DNA of 64,000 nt from Gnetum montanum. Its lineage: Eukaryota > Streptophyta > Gnetopsida > Gnetales > Gnetaceae. Position 1 is the stretch's first letter. Each line of letters opens with the position of its first letter. The position numbers were made by a program, and so were the translations under genes. This document shows positions 35,909 to 48,318 of this stretch, piece after piece. The notes under the pieces are model-generated. The model made no database searches, was not told the DNA's origin, and saw only the letters and a list, made by a program, of their open reading frames with translations. The stretch covers positions 652,455 through 716,454 of the forward strand of contig MNCI01025086.1 in NCBI GenBank assembly GCA_015680685.1, in the 5' to 3' direction.

Positions 35909-37443
35909 ACCACCTACTATAGTTGCAAAGAGAGAGAGAGATTGATGTTATCTTTCCTGTAGCTACCACTATTAGCCACTATCATGAACTATCTACCTCA
36001 TTGTCTACTGCATGCACTTGCACATGGCTAGAAGAGAAGACTACCCACTAGTTTTCACACTTGTTTGTGACCTACTCTATGACTAGCAAGAACCCTCATC
36101 ACTGCTGCTATCATTTGTGTTGTTATAGATGTGTAGTAGCAACTGACTGCCACTAGTTGTCTGCTAGTTTGCTACAGTTTCTGAGGAGGGAGGAAAGAGG
36201 TCACCTCAATTGTTAAGAATGGAGGAAAGAGGTTGTTGTAATTACTAGGGAGTCCCACCATAGCCCACCACATGCCCTACTATAGTTGACATGTTGTTGT
36301 TCTCCAAAAAGATAAGAAGGAAACTACTGCCTGTAGGTTTCTTGGCTATGCCATCCCAAGATCTGATGGATGCTAGAGTCCCTTAGAGACCGATCCCCCT
36401 TGGTTGTTACCCTAAATCCCCTTTGATTTCCATCGATTTGAATGCCCTCATTTTCCATGTAATGGCCACACCACCACCCCATGTTTGGCGTCGATTATGC
36501 CTATGACACTAGCCACCATGAATGCCCATGTAACAACAGCCATGACCACAAATGTAATGCCCACTGCTACACGTAACTCCCCATGTTCTCACTGCTTACT
36601 GACGCCATCGTTACATTCCATCCATGGCTAGCATGTTTCCCTCATCAGCTTCCACCTTTTGAACAGTGTCTCTAGCAACCATAGTGATGACATTAGCACA
36701 AGAGACTATTAATGCAATGAATGGTTTGCATCATGGATAATTTTATATAACTTATACCAAATCTTTAAATACATTTTCCAGTCTGAATCAATACTACCAA
36801 TCAAGGCTACTCAAAATTCAAGACTCCTGCACAAATATTGCAAATTCAAAATTGAACAAAGTGGAATTATTCCAATATATTTCAAGTCTAGATGTTACGC
36901 AACCATCCCCTTTTTCATTATTAAAGATTACTTTTTTTGTCAAAAATATTCTTTTGGAATCTTATGCTCATTTTTTTAACTATATATATGTCACTTTGTC
37001 TTTTCTTTGTGTGTTTGTCCATACCAACAAAACTTTCAATAAGCTGAAACCAAACATCACCATCTTACCCCTATCTCAATAACATTATGTTAAGTAAAGT
37101 TTTCTTTCATCTCTAGTCATTTTGATTTATGTAAGAGCTAATGACTGACATATTTGTAATCAATGATGAAATCAAATAGCTTAACATATTACATCTATTT
37201 TATTAAAATGTACAGAATAGATATATATCTGCTTTGTTTGCTTTGCTCTAAACTAGTTTGAATGGAAAATCTAAAGAAAGAAACTAAACAATAACATAGG
37301 AAAAGGAAGAAGTATTAGTAATTTCCAATGAAGGTGAGTCTTTCTATGTATTTCAGGCTTGCATCATTACCAAATATCAATAATCGACTAATGCATGTTG
37401 TTGATCATGGCCCCGTGCGATAGCATGGGAGATGTTGGTATCA
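35909..37443 (-). repeat. 5' LTR of element B2 (main part)
   Basis: It starts, on the minus strand, TGATACCAACATCTCCCATG at 37443. About 910 bp align with 30048-30948. The part 35909-36530 is the continuation lost from the other LTR. With the 102 bp in the inverted contig, the full LTR is about 1.64 kb. Confidence 0.75.
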
Positions 37444-37890
37444 ATATATTTAAGGTTATTTTTCTTTGAAATGTAGGAGGATGAAGGAGTGTGGAAATCC
37501 TATTTGGTTCCATACTATCTTAACCATCACCAATATAACTACATGACCTTGATTTCTTTGTGAACCTCGTCACGAGGATATGTAGGTTTGTTGGAGAGGC
37601 ATTGCCTCCTTGGCTCTAGCCACCAAACTTCTCTTTAGAGCGGGCCTTAGGGTTAGATGCGTTAGATTATAATGTGCTTTAACTCCCTAAGGGTATTAGT
37701 ATCATGTATGTGTATTTCTTATGACATATTCAATGCACCTCTATTCAATTACTAATAAGTTGTATGCTCCTATATTATGCTTGCAAGTGCCTTATGCTTT
37801 GAAGAATAGTCCACATTAAGTCTAACCTCTTTTGCTATTGTTTCTAGACTCATGGGTGGTGTCAAATGGTACTTTCAAAGAGCAACACTA
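37444..37890 (+). repeat. chromovirus LTR, first copy
   Basis: The stretch 37466-37890 aligns with 58470-58935 in the same orientation (for example CATGCTATCTTAACCATCA against CATACTATCTTAACCATCA, and CTAAGGGTATT.GTATCATGT). It precedes a chromovirus gag, so it is a 5' LTR. Its own start was replaced by the insertion of B2. Confidence 0.65.
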
Positions 37891-37972
37891 TTACACTTAG
37901 TACTAGAGCTAAGGTTCACAATTTAAGATTGGTGGTGGTTTATGGTTTGTTCCTTGAAACTCATGGGCAAGG

Positions 37973-38946
37973 ATGGTGCACAAGAAGAAGATCAAAGGGA
38001 GTCACCTCTCTAGTGCTACTCCTACTAGTTTTGACCCTCATAATAGTATGGAGGAGCATGTACATGAAAAAGCATATGATATGACCTTGGAATGTGAGAA
38101 CCCAAATGATGATGATGAAGTATCTAGGAAGCATGAGGATTACTTTCTTGATAAGGTACAAGAATTGGAAGGGTAGTGCAAGGTGGTGAAGGGTTGGGGA
38201 AGGAAGGTGCGAGGTGGAAAGGGGGGATGATGACCTCCTTGAAATTAATAGTATGATCCTTAGTTACTTGTTGGTGGAAAATTTGGTAAAAATTATCCAT
38301 GACCTTGTTGACAAGCTTAACATCCCATATCTTCAAAAATTAAATTTAGGAGCTAAGAACAAGGTCTTGACAACCTATAATTTTGTGTTATGGAGTTAGG
38401 TGGAATGGATGGGGGATGTCATTGATGATGTCCATGTCCCTATGGATGACATCTTATAAAGGAGATCATCCTAGAGGCACATGTAAAAAAGCTTGAGGTG
38501 AAGAACAAGAAACTAGACGACCAGGTGGCTATTCAAGAAAAGGTAGCCACAATTGGTTTAGGGTAGTCAAACCATAAGTTCTAAGCCAAAGAGCCCAAGG
38601 TCTACAAAGGTAATCATGATGACAAGCTTCTATATGTCTTCATCCTTGAGATGGAGTGCTTCCTTGACATGAATGAATACCTAGAAAAAATGAGGTTCAA
38701 CATTGCTTTTGAAGTTTTAGGAAGCATTTCTCAAACATGGTGGCTTGGCATTGTTCAAGAAATGAAAGCATGAATAGCCCAAAGGTTAGTTAAAACATAG
38801 GATGATCTCAAAATTGCTCTAGTAAAGAACTTCTTCCTAGGAACTTCTATTAACAAAGCTTGGGTAAAGTTGAAAGAACTTTAGTAAATTGGAAAGCTAG
38901 AGGATTATCTTTGAAAATACCAAGAAGAGGTCTTGTGAATTCTGGT
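37973..38946 (+). pseudogene. chromovirus-type gag, truncated
   Basis: A possible start is at 37973 (MVHKKKIKGSHLSS). An acidic N-terminal region (about 38040-38180) and a leucine-rich helical stretch (38214-38399) follow. From 38590 comes PKVYKGNHDDKLLYVFILEM, then VLGSISQTWWLGIVQEMKA, DDLKIALVKNFF, and KLKEL.QIGKLEDYL.KYQEEV, the pattern of the chromovirus capsid (W...W...F...L..L.Q.GS..DYV..F). Several stops. It is cut at 38946 by the next LTR. Confidence 0.65.
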
Positions 38947-39454
38947 TGTCACATCCCATCCCTTGTTAAGGGTGGAAACATATTGTAAAAATGCAATTAA
39001 CCTTCAAATGAAGGGATACCCCGTTATGAAGAGTTATGATTATTCATGTATCCCTCGAAAATGGGTTTGACCTATGCCATTTAAGGCTAGGTTTAGAGGT
39101 TTTTCTAGCATGGAGTTACAAAGCTTGGAAGGGCAAGTAACAGGAGCTAGGTAAAGTAGGACAAGAAGGGACTAAGTACACCTTTGGCTCGACATCCTAA
39201 CCATGGTAGCAGTATCAGATTTCCTCTTAGGCTTAAGTAGCAGGGGAAGATAACCTAGAGGGTGTTATAGTACTCTCTCTCTCTTATCAATAAATTTTTT
39301 CCATTTTCTCTTCATATTCTAAGTACCAGTTATTCATTTATGAGTTAATTCATTATTTAAGTATTTTATGATGCTTCCATTATATTACTTAAAATGCGAT
39401 GAATTAAGTGATGAACGATCATGTTTTTAGGAAATCCGAGAATGGGATTTCACA
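38947..39454 (+). repeat. 508-bp LTR with primer site, separate family
   Basis: It starts TGTCACATCCCATCCC and ends GGGATTTCACA. Directly after it, TTTGGTATCAAAGAAAACC (39455-39473) resembles a primer site for initiator tRNA-Met (TGGTATCAGAGC). A (CT)n run lies at 39272-39283. Only about 150 bp of leader follow before the spliced gene begins, and no second LTR is seen, so the rest has been deleted. Confidence 0.6.
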
Positions 39455-40757
39455 TTTGGTATCAAAGAAAACCATGATTAAAGAGCCAAAATGGAAGAAA
39501 ATATTATTTTTTTATTATTATAAGAAATAGAAGTACATCCAAGAAAAATACATATAAAGGAAGAAGTGGCAGAAAGGGAAGAAGTAGAACACAGAAATTG
39601 AGAAGATGTAGAATAAGAAAAAACAAGAAGCACAACAATGATCAATCATTTTGTTGGAATGCGTCAAGGAAATTTGAAGCTATCTTCAATTGTGCTTCCC
39701 ACTTTTCATCAATGGCATCTTTTTTCTTGAGCACCTTTTTGCATCCCACCAGGCCATCACACAATTGCTTCATGTACTTACTAGCACTCTTTGCTGTAGT
39801 TTCTACCTCCTCCTTCATTTTTAGTTGGATCTCCAACACATTCATTTGAAAAGATCAATCTTCCATGTCTTTTTGCCACTCTTTTTCTTTCCTCTACACA
39901 CACAAAACAAGATTTAAAACTATGAAATTATAAATAAGAAGGTCAAATATAAGAAATAAAAAGAAGAGAAAAAATACTCACCCGTAGTCGATCAGTCTTC
40001 ACTTAATGGTATCGCTCACATGTCAGTAGATGGCAAGATAGACATGTCACGCTCTCCAACTCTTCTAGAAGTTTCTCTAGATTTTGGATAATCTCCAGAG
40101 CATCTTTAGGAATTGGATGAAAGGATGATTGAACACTAGTTTGTACCCATTCATAATCCTTCTTGAAGTCACATGATCGAGAGTCCTGTATGTGGAAGAC
40201 GTCTTTGCAAATGGAGTAAGGAATATTCCTCATGATCCATTGATCTAGATGCTAACTAATAATGAGTTCTTCCTCAGCAACCATCATCATCTATCTGAGC
40301 AAGTAGGGGGAACCTGAGATACAGACAGAAGGAGTTACTGGAGTGAACCTAGCAATTAATGTCATCAATGTCTGAAGTAAGGATTGCATCCATAGATGGG
40401 GTCGCATGTGTATATGCCACATGCAATGATCTAGATGAAGGGGTGGAAACTAGAGAAGTGGAGTTCTATTTAGCATCAATGCTTACGGTATCATCTCTTC
40501 TCATTTCTTGGATAAAATACCTTTGACTTAGAGACATCTACAACACAAAAGGTCAACATCATACAAGAAGAGAAAAATGGAAGTATTCAAACCTTAAAAT
40601 AATTAAAACTTACCTCTGGTTCCTTTCCTTTATCCTATCTTGTATCTTGTTGTTGGACTTGCTGTTGGATTTGTTGTTGGCCTTTTTGTCTTGAGCTGTT
40701 AGAACCTTGCCCAGTACATTGCCTCTATAAAAAAGGAATTTTATTAAAAAAGTAAGC

Positions 40758-41565
40758 TGATGGGATGCGATATCGCATAGGCCGTGATATCACGTACACG
40801 ATATTGTGTATGTGATATCGCAGTCCACCGCAATGTCTATAAATAAGAAGTGGCTCTCCCTTCTTTGACATCATTAGTTTAGTTCCTTAGTGAAACTCTG
40901 GTAGTTTGATCCCTCCAAAGATAGAATTATTTTCCCATGTCTGCCCACAGTGTGGTGAATGTAATTGTACGACATCCTTTATTCGAGTGTGACGTACTTG
41001 GACATGCACATGATCAGTAATAAAGATTATGATTACTTCATCATTGCAGCATTCACTTTATTTATTTATTTATTTGTTATTTACTACTTTCATAGTTAAT
41101 CTCTCTCACCCTTATCTCCTAGAATGTGGAATGAGTACAACTTGATTACAAGCATTTAAGTGTGACTACTTGGTAACCCAGTGGTGTACCTAGGATTCAT
41201 GCTTGGTAATCCTAGTAGTAGTCATGCACGAAGTCCAAGATGTGTATGGATAATCAAGGAATGAATCCTCATCGCACTTAGGCTAGATTAGATTCTCTTA
41301 CCCTTTCTCCCTAGCTTAGCGTAGTTAATATTATTTTCCATTGCCTTCAGGAGTAGCATTAGATTAGGAACACATCATACACCTCACTCTGGACTAAACC
41401 ATACGTGAAAAATATAATACTAGTCCAGGTGGGAAGATAGCGAACTGCGACCTAAGGATAATGATATAGGTGCCACAACTAGTCCATCTATGGAGTTCAA
41501 CCGGATCGTGTGTGAGAATGCTCGTATTCATATGGTTGAGTGTAGGGGTACCTCGCCACTCATCA
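40758..41565 (+). repeat. 5' LTR of element C1
   Basis: 808 bp. U3 is only 80 bp and consists of GATATC-centred palindromes, including ATGCGATATCGCAT (40765-40778) and CGTGATATCACG (40783-40794), followed by TATAAATA at 40838-40845. The end is CGCCACTCATCA. Confidence 0.9.
40765..40845 (+). promoter_or_regulatory. palindrome array and TATA box of the C1 LTR
   Basis: Three or four GATATC-centred inverted repeats directly precede TATAAATA (40838). The same layout recurs at 48480-48598, 45050-45107 and 63910-64000. Perfect dyads in front of a TATA box suggest binding sites for a dimeric regulator, but no factor is known to me. Confidence 0.55.
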
Positions 41566-41698
41566 TTGGCACCGTTGCTAGGGGTGGTGCTAGTTATCTA
41601 GATTAGTTATATCATACAAGGTCACTGTAAAGGACTTAATGATATATCTCTTAGAAAGAAGTAATTATAAAAAGTCACATTCAAATTCACACACAACA

Positions 41699-43680
41699 AT
41701 GCCTCTCCTACAAGAACACAATAATGCCACACTTAGTGAGGAATTTCATTGGAGAACCAATGAACTCTATGACGATGAAGATTGGAGTATACAACCTGAG
41801 GTAGGGGTTTCTTATAAACATGAAAGAAAACAACGTCATCCCAACACATGAAAGCATAACTTACCCAATGATGATGAACCCCTACTGACCACTACAAGCT
41901 TAACACAAATACAAGAGGCTATTCGAATCTCACATAGACATTGTAAAGAGAGCCATCTACCAAGGCTTGATTTAAACAACTTTCCTAAATTTTCAGGAGG
42001 CTATGACTTAGATCCGTATCAACATTTACAAGTCTTCTATGATGCCTGCACATGGAACAACATTAATAATGGTTGGAAAAAACTTAAGCTTTTCCCATAA
42101 CACTCATTGACCAAGCAAAAGTATGGTATGGATCGTTAAAACCAAATTCGATACAACGTTGGTCAACAATGGTAGAAGTATTTAACGAAAAATATCAAAC
42201 CTACGCAAGAGTGTCAGCCTTGAGAAAACAAATCCTAGGATGGAAACAAGAAAAATAGGAATCCTTGGACATGGCCTTAGAAAGATATTATGCACTGTTA
42301 AACAACTGTCTAGGCCATGGGTTTTCCGAGGAAAGGCTAATGTACCATATCATTGATGGGCTACGTAATGAAACAAGAGAGACCTTAGGAATGTATGCCT
42401 AAGGTCAACTATATGAACTATGAACCCATCAAGTCCAAGAGCTTATTAAGTGGGTAGCAAAAGAAGAAGGAGAAATGTCTAGATGGGAGAGTGTTGAAAA
42501 ACATCAACGGGACCAAAATTTCAACTTAACAAAGGTCCATGATCATATCAAGAAGAAATCAACCAATCTCAAGGTGGAAGAATCATCTTTGCCAATACAA
42601 CAATCATTAAAAGAAGTCGAGGAAAAGATCAATAAGATGTTGGAATGGACATATCAAAAGTGTGGATAATTTATCAACATTATTGGAGATAGAGTTTTGA
42701 CAAACCAAGAAGTAGGACAAAACACTAGACAATTGCAAAGAAGGGATAAGAAAAATAAGAGCTCAACTGCCAATCATACGTATGAATGTAACATATGCAT
42801 GTACGATCACCCCAAGGGCCAATGCCCAATCTTGTTACATTTACATGAGCATTGGGGAAACATGTTACATTCAAAGTTCATACAGAGATACTATGTTCGA
42901 TCACAGTGGCAACAACCCCAGTCATGGGGGAAACCACCCTTAGACTGGAGGCACCCTTCATATCATCCAAACCCAAATGCTTATCTTGTTCAACATCCTG
43001 TTTCTCCAACTACGCTAATGCACTTTATCTCACCACAGTAACATTCTCCTCAATACTATCAACCCATGCCTCCAACACAACCACCACCTTATGCATCATA
43101 CACTCCTCCTAATTTTCAACATTCTCATCCTTTCCCTCCTTCCATAGTGCCACCAACTGTTCCTAAGGTACTCACACCACAGCAACAACCCATGAATAGC
43201 ACTTATGCTACTACTTCCAACAGCAGTGAAAAGCCTCCTTAACATCTAAAGCACCCCTTCTTTAAACATGGCCATAAGAAGGGACAACACAATTCGGAGG
43301 TCACTGCATCCTCAAACTCAACACAAGTCCCACACTGTGGTGCATCCTTATCTTCAAACCCAGCACCTCATGTTACTTCATCAGGGCCACCAACTAACAC
43401 TCCAATAACAATACGACCCAATGAACACAAACATGGAGAGCAACAATCCAATCCTTGCATACCATCTAAAGGTCTCAAACATCATAGTGGGTCAACTCAT
43501 TATCTGAGAACTACATCGTATAAAGTGCCCCACTATGCTTACTACCATCAAGTGTGTGAACCCCAATGGGGTAAGTATGAATCAGTTCCAATACTTCCAA
43601 CATGCAAGGATCCTCAACCTTCATTTATTAATCCTTGCCATACTCAACTGTTTAGTTATGGGGGATATCCCCCATTCTAA
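41699..43680 (+). pseudogene. gag of element C1
   Basis: A likely start is at 41699 (MPLLQEHNN). The capsid-type core runs from about 41950 to 42460: LDLNNFPKFSGGYDLDPYQHL, then QAKVWYG, VFNEKYQTYARVSALRKQI and LDMALERYYALLNNC..GHGF. A charged helical part follows, then one zinc knuckle with the spacing CX2CX3HX4C (CNICMYDHPKGQC, about 42787), one residue shorter than the usual CX2CX4HX4C. The C-terminal 240 codons are rich in Pro, Gln, His and Ser. One frameshift near 42100 and a few stops are visible. The product would bind element RNA and build the particle. Homologous gag pieces lie at 60130-61260 and 61923-63880. Confidence 0.75.
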
Positions 43681-45039
43681 ATAACACACAGGGTTAATAA
43701 ATATTTTTCATTTTCTTTGATTTTTCAATTTTTGTTTTCCAATTTTTCATTTTTCAACTTTCTTGTTTTATCTTTTTGTCTTTTTATGTTTTTGTAAGTA
43801 ATCTCATCTATGAATAAAACACTGATGTGGATCATTGGTTGAGGTGTATTTTATGTTATCGTGTCTTGAGTGATCAATTATTTGGAATAGTGAGCCCATT
43901 ACACCCACTCATCCACTCTACAAATAAGAGGTTCTGTTCAAGGGTACAATGATATTCTTGACATGTTAAAAAACTTAAAATTAATTTTGTGTTCATTATA
44001 CCCAGAATGAAGAAGGATGGACCAAGAGGAAATGATTAAGGTGTGACATCAAGGGGACTTGCAAATTCTCTTTGGTGGCATCTGTGGGTGTTATCATGCA
44101 ACATGGTTGTACTAAGATCCTTGTAGATCTAACGAAAAATGGGAGAAAGAGTAATCACAAGGGCACTCGAAATCAAACGTTGTTCTAGGGGTCCCACTGG
44201 AAAGACGTGCACCCATGCCTAAAGGTTGGTGGCTTCTCTGGATTCAATATTCAAAAAGAAAGAAGAAAAAAAACAAAGTGCCATAAAACAAAAGGCACTC
44301 CTCCCTTGAATAAAACACCAAGTGATCGTATGCCTAGTTGTTATCGTACTCTCATAATTGCTCACCATGAGATGAAACAATGCGATCTCACTGATTAGAA
44401 AAATGGACTTGGTCCTGATCTTGGAACGATGGGTTAATGACACATTAATCATGCTTTACACATAGGATTCACTATGTCCTAAATCAGTTACCTTATGTTC
44501 CAATCTCTACAATCCCTTCTATACTCCGTCTCATCTCACTATTCGGGTAATTGTAGCTTGTGTCCTGTGTAGCATAGAATTTTCATCTCATTCCGATGAT
44601 ATTTACATGTGTGTGTTTTATGGAGTTAGTGCGGATTACATTTAACCCTTCTAGTGCCTACGGACACTTTAAGTGTGGTTACACAAGGGTATTATAGGTT
44701 AAAACCTACTTTGGGGAGGACCCACTTGTGTAACTTTTGTTGTGATCTTCACTTACGAAATCGCTCACACACACCATTTCTTACCCTCAGCGTATTATTC
44801 ATAATTTTATTTCCCTACTATTATCCCTCTCAATTCCAATGTTCCAATGTACCATTACATACCCTTTTTCTTACCACCCAAGGTTTTATTGATAAAATCC
44901 ACACCATTATTATTAATTGTGCCTTTTGAATTAATAGAATTACCCTAAAAACCTTTGATAATAGCCAATGTCCTCATTTTCTAACATTTATTTCAAGAAA
45001 ATCATTAAACACATTCGGTCTTTTTATAGTGTCTCACAT
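43681..45039 (+). other. spacer between the two C1 genes
   Basis: No coding signal. 43690-43800 is T-rich. Weak open frames at 44207-44398 and 44654-44929 show no family likeness. Other LTR elements carry protease and reverse transcriptase here. Confidence 0.5.
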
Positions 45040-45580
45040 CACTAGGGACGAGATATCGCGTACGCAATGTATTGTACACGATATTGCATCCCATCTGCTT
45101 ATAAATAGGTACCCCTACCACAACACTTAGCATCATTTTTTCATTCACACGGGGAGAGTTTTTGAAATTTTTCTCTACGACTTGCGATTACGTGACCTTT
45201 TCTTTTCTATTTCTATCTTACTCATTGGTACTCCAATTTTAATTCTATTTGAACCTGCTTGAACCCGGAGTGTTCAATTTAGTCGTGGGGGAGAGACACT
45301 TGCCGAAAAGTGCCTAAATTTTTTTGAAATTACCATCACCCAAAGGACATGAATTAGGGTAATTAACTCTAACACTTAGAATAATTGTGCCTAAAAATCA
45401 TTTAATCCCTAGGTATACCAGGAAACTAAAATGGAATCCACCTAAGTCACAGGACTCATTAATACAAACTTTCGGGCACTATCACACATTATAACATAAG
45501 ATCTTTAATTAAGGCAAACAGTAAGGTATAACTTAACTTTAAAAACAACCTTACTAATGTTTGGCCCGTGTGATTGCAGA
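45040..45580 (+). promoter_or_regulatory. internal LTR-like promoter and leader of the second C1 gene
   Basis: GAGATATCGCGTACGC (from 45050) and ACACGATATTGCATCCC precede TATAAATA at 45100-45107, the same arrangement as in the LTR U3. At 45277-45291 ATTTAGTCGTGGGGG copies the polypurine tract before the 3' LTR (ATTTAATCGTGGGGG). A possible 3' splice site, GTGATTGCAG, ends one base before the ATG at 45581. The layout suggests that the second gene is transcribed on its own, from a promoter duplicated from the LTR. Confidence 0.5.
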
Positions 45581-48318
45581 ATGGCCCCAAAACATGCATA
45601 ACAGGAGGGTCCTGCCCAAGGTGGAAAGAAACGATGTCAGAGAGGTGGAAGACAAGGTCCTACTGGACAACATGCAGAATAGGAGGAGCAATCATTTAGT
45701 ATTCATCAAGATGAACCTCCTACTGGATGGTCTGGGCAGGAAAAAGGAGGAGCTGCTGTAGCGCCTGAACCGGGACAACAACTCACGTTGCCCCAAGATT
45801 GTGTTTAGGCTATCCATGAGAAGTCCACGTTGAATCATTTGCAAAGTTCTCTCCTGAGGCTGTTAGGGATCACCTCAAAGGGTCTCCTTTATGGCCTACC
45901 CTCTCTAAAAGTGATGCCTGGTACTTAGGAGAAACATACCAATTTTGGCACAATAGGAAGCAAGGAACCACTATGAATATTTGTGGTGTGACAATTGACT
46001 TCTTTGTATAGGCCATTTCGGAAGTGTTAAACCTTCCGAATATAGGACCCTAGGTTGCTCGGTTATCTATCCATTCAGACCCTGATGTGTGAAAGGATTG
46101 GTTGGAGAAGGCTTATGGCAGAGATAAAATATTTGGTGAATTGACAACGGAAGAGAGAGTTTATTTCAAAATTAGAACATATCATCTCTTCCCCACAAAG
46201 GGCTTAAAAAGGATATCAACGTATCCAGCTAGAGGATGTGCAGTGTTGATGGGAAAGGTTAATGCTAACCTACCCCATCTATATTTGACGGAGATCTTGA
46301 GGTAGTTCAAAGAACAGAAGATAGGGAAGATGGTGCTTCCTTTCCCCTATCTTATCAGAAAGCTTTGTCGATGTGCTGGTATTCGAGGATACACCAATGA
46401 TGTCCTCTGAAAAGCCTAGACTACTTCATATGCTGAATTGCTAAAGGCACCAGCTCTAAGAGAAAGCACTGGTGAAGAGCTGGGACCAGAACAAGAAGAA
46501 GAAAAAGTGGTTGGACCCAATCAACCTCTAGTCATAGGTCCCAGCCAACAACAAGAAGCAGGGCCTAGCATAGGCCAGGATCAACCACCACCATCGCAAG
46601 ACTACAGACCGTTGATGAGCCATCTTAGGGCCATCTCTAAGACAGTCAATTGGGAAAGTTGTGATGATGCAAACCTCTTCTGCATCATCGATGATGTCAA
46701 GCAGCCTACTATTTCGTTAGATCACACAAGGGGTGAAGTCTCTATTCAAATAGGAGGAGGGGATAATAGATGCTCACAACAGATCTCAGGAAATGCGGCA
46801 TCTTTTCAGGTGTAGTTAGAGACTGGTGAAGGGGCCACTGTGGTGGTCATGCAACACCAGAATGCTGGGGGAGCTGTAAATGTGGTCACAGACCACATCA
46901 AAGAATTCTTCAATGTACCTATTGTACCACCAACAGATCTCATAGGAGCACAGGATGCTCAAACTCTAGCTAGAACCTCAATGACTCCTACAGAACATGA
47001 GGACGTGCTTGATAGATTACTTTAAATAGGGCAAGTAATGACGTCCCTATTTGACATCCCTCAGGATGTAACAGCAATTTAGTCAGACCTCATTTCCACA
47101 AAGGGGAAGCTGGTCATATCCGAAGTGAGGACTGAGCATGCTGAAGCTGAAGTGCAAAAACTACAAGAGTAACTCGTGGCCTTACAAGAAGCATAGCGGG
47201 ATCCTCTACAATTTGTTCTCACGAACTAGCTAGAAAATTTTAGAATAGAGCAACTAACAAAGCTAATCATAGAGAATAAAAGGATGGCGGATGAAAAGGA
47301 GAAGGCTGTTTGGGATGCCTCCGCAACAGAAGCGTGAACCCATGCGCATCTTAAGGCACTTAAGGCCTTGCAAGAAGAGAACAAATAGCTTGCAACTAAC
47401 AATCTTTAGTTGACCACTATAGAGAAGCAAAAGAATGTTCTTGATGAACACTCTCATCAGTTACAAAAATAATTCATTCGAGTCAACCGAGATGTAAGCC
47501 ATTTAGCCAGAGAAAATAGAACCCTCTCAATGAAGGAGGTACGCGCTATTTGTCAAAAGTCAACAATTGAGATAAGTGCATGGTAGAATGAGGGTAAACG
47601 ACATGAGAAGCTGAAGGAGCACTTCTGCGATCAAGTGGGGATGTACAAACAAATCCTGGAGAAGGAGATCCATATGGCCAAGACCCAAATCAACACTATC
47701 AGTGCTCAACACACTGATTAGGGGGGCCATATTGGACACATATGCCTTCACCCACCAAGCGGAAGTTAAGAACTAGGACCTACAGATTCAAGACTTGACA
47801 GAGTACATGGAGTTGGCAAATCTCAGATATGTCAACCTTGCCATGTTAACAGCAGGGTGCCTAAGGTTAGAGCTCAAGTAGCAAGTAGCAACCACCCACA
47901 TCAAATATGAAGTAGAATTTGCAAAGTGCAAGAAGTTGGTGGAAAAACTGGATGTTGCAAATTCTAAACTTGAGGTGGTGAAAGCTAGCTACCAAGGGCA
48001 AAAAGATGTCGTAACCGACTTGGCTCAATGGCTAATGGATCTTCATGAATACAAGGATAAAGCTAGAGCCTATGAGGAGGAACGACGGGTGTTCACGGCT
48101 TGGTACGTCAAGGCCAACCAGATGTTTCCACAACTACCCTATCCATGGGAAGTGCCAGCTTCGTCAAACATTGGAACACTAGCATGGATGGCACAAGATC
48201 CTCAGACCAAAGAGGAGAAACTCCAGGCCATACTTCAATGCCATCAACCATCAAATCCTAGAGCACAAGACAAAGGAAAGGCACCAATGGAGGAGCCACC
48301 GCCACCAGGAACTACATG
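45581..48318 (+). pseudogene. second gene of C1: putative plant-transposon-protein domain plus coiled coil
   Basis: It begins MAPKHA. A globular domain (45820-46400) has DAWYLGETYQFWHNRK, GVTIDFFV.AISEVLNLPN and KMVLPFPYLIRKLCRCAGI. The spacing of GVxxDF...AI...LxLP and LPFPxLIxxLCxxAG resembles the putative plant transposon protein family (Pfam Transposase_32, from memory). A Glu/Pro/Gln-rich linker follows (46438-46620), then long charged helices (47080-48050) that look like a coiled coil, and a tail ending PMEEPPPPGTT. Frameshifts lie near 45800 and 47720. Of about 18 in-frame stops some 12 are TAG. The product is neither protease nor polymerase and its role is unknown. A chaperone-like or chromatin-targeting partner of gag is a guess. 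Confidence 0.65.

Larger units (their letters stand above)
30048..37443 (-). mobile_element. element B2, sister of B1 with the same deletion
   Basis: Read on the minus strand: 5' LTR (35909-37443 plus 102 bp now at 35286-35387), primer site (35394-35409), T-rich leader, gag-protease (35114 down to about 33060), RNase H and integrase scraps (about 33000-32262), 3' untranslated part, polypurine tract (about 30955-30975) and 3' LTR (30948 downward). The 3' LTR is cut at 30048 by element A2 and continues for only about 13 bases on its far side (17939-17951). On the right, ATATA (37444-37448) may be its target duplication, but the matching left flank is lost. It sits in the LTR of the chromovirus that follows. 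Confidence 0.8.

Noticed and set aside
44654-44929. Extra gene between the two C1 genes
   Set aside because: No motif, low-complexity T/C-rich composition, and no equivalent in known LTR element layouts.
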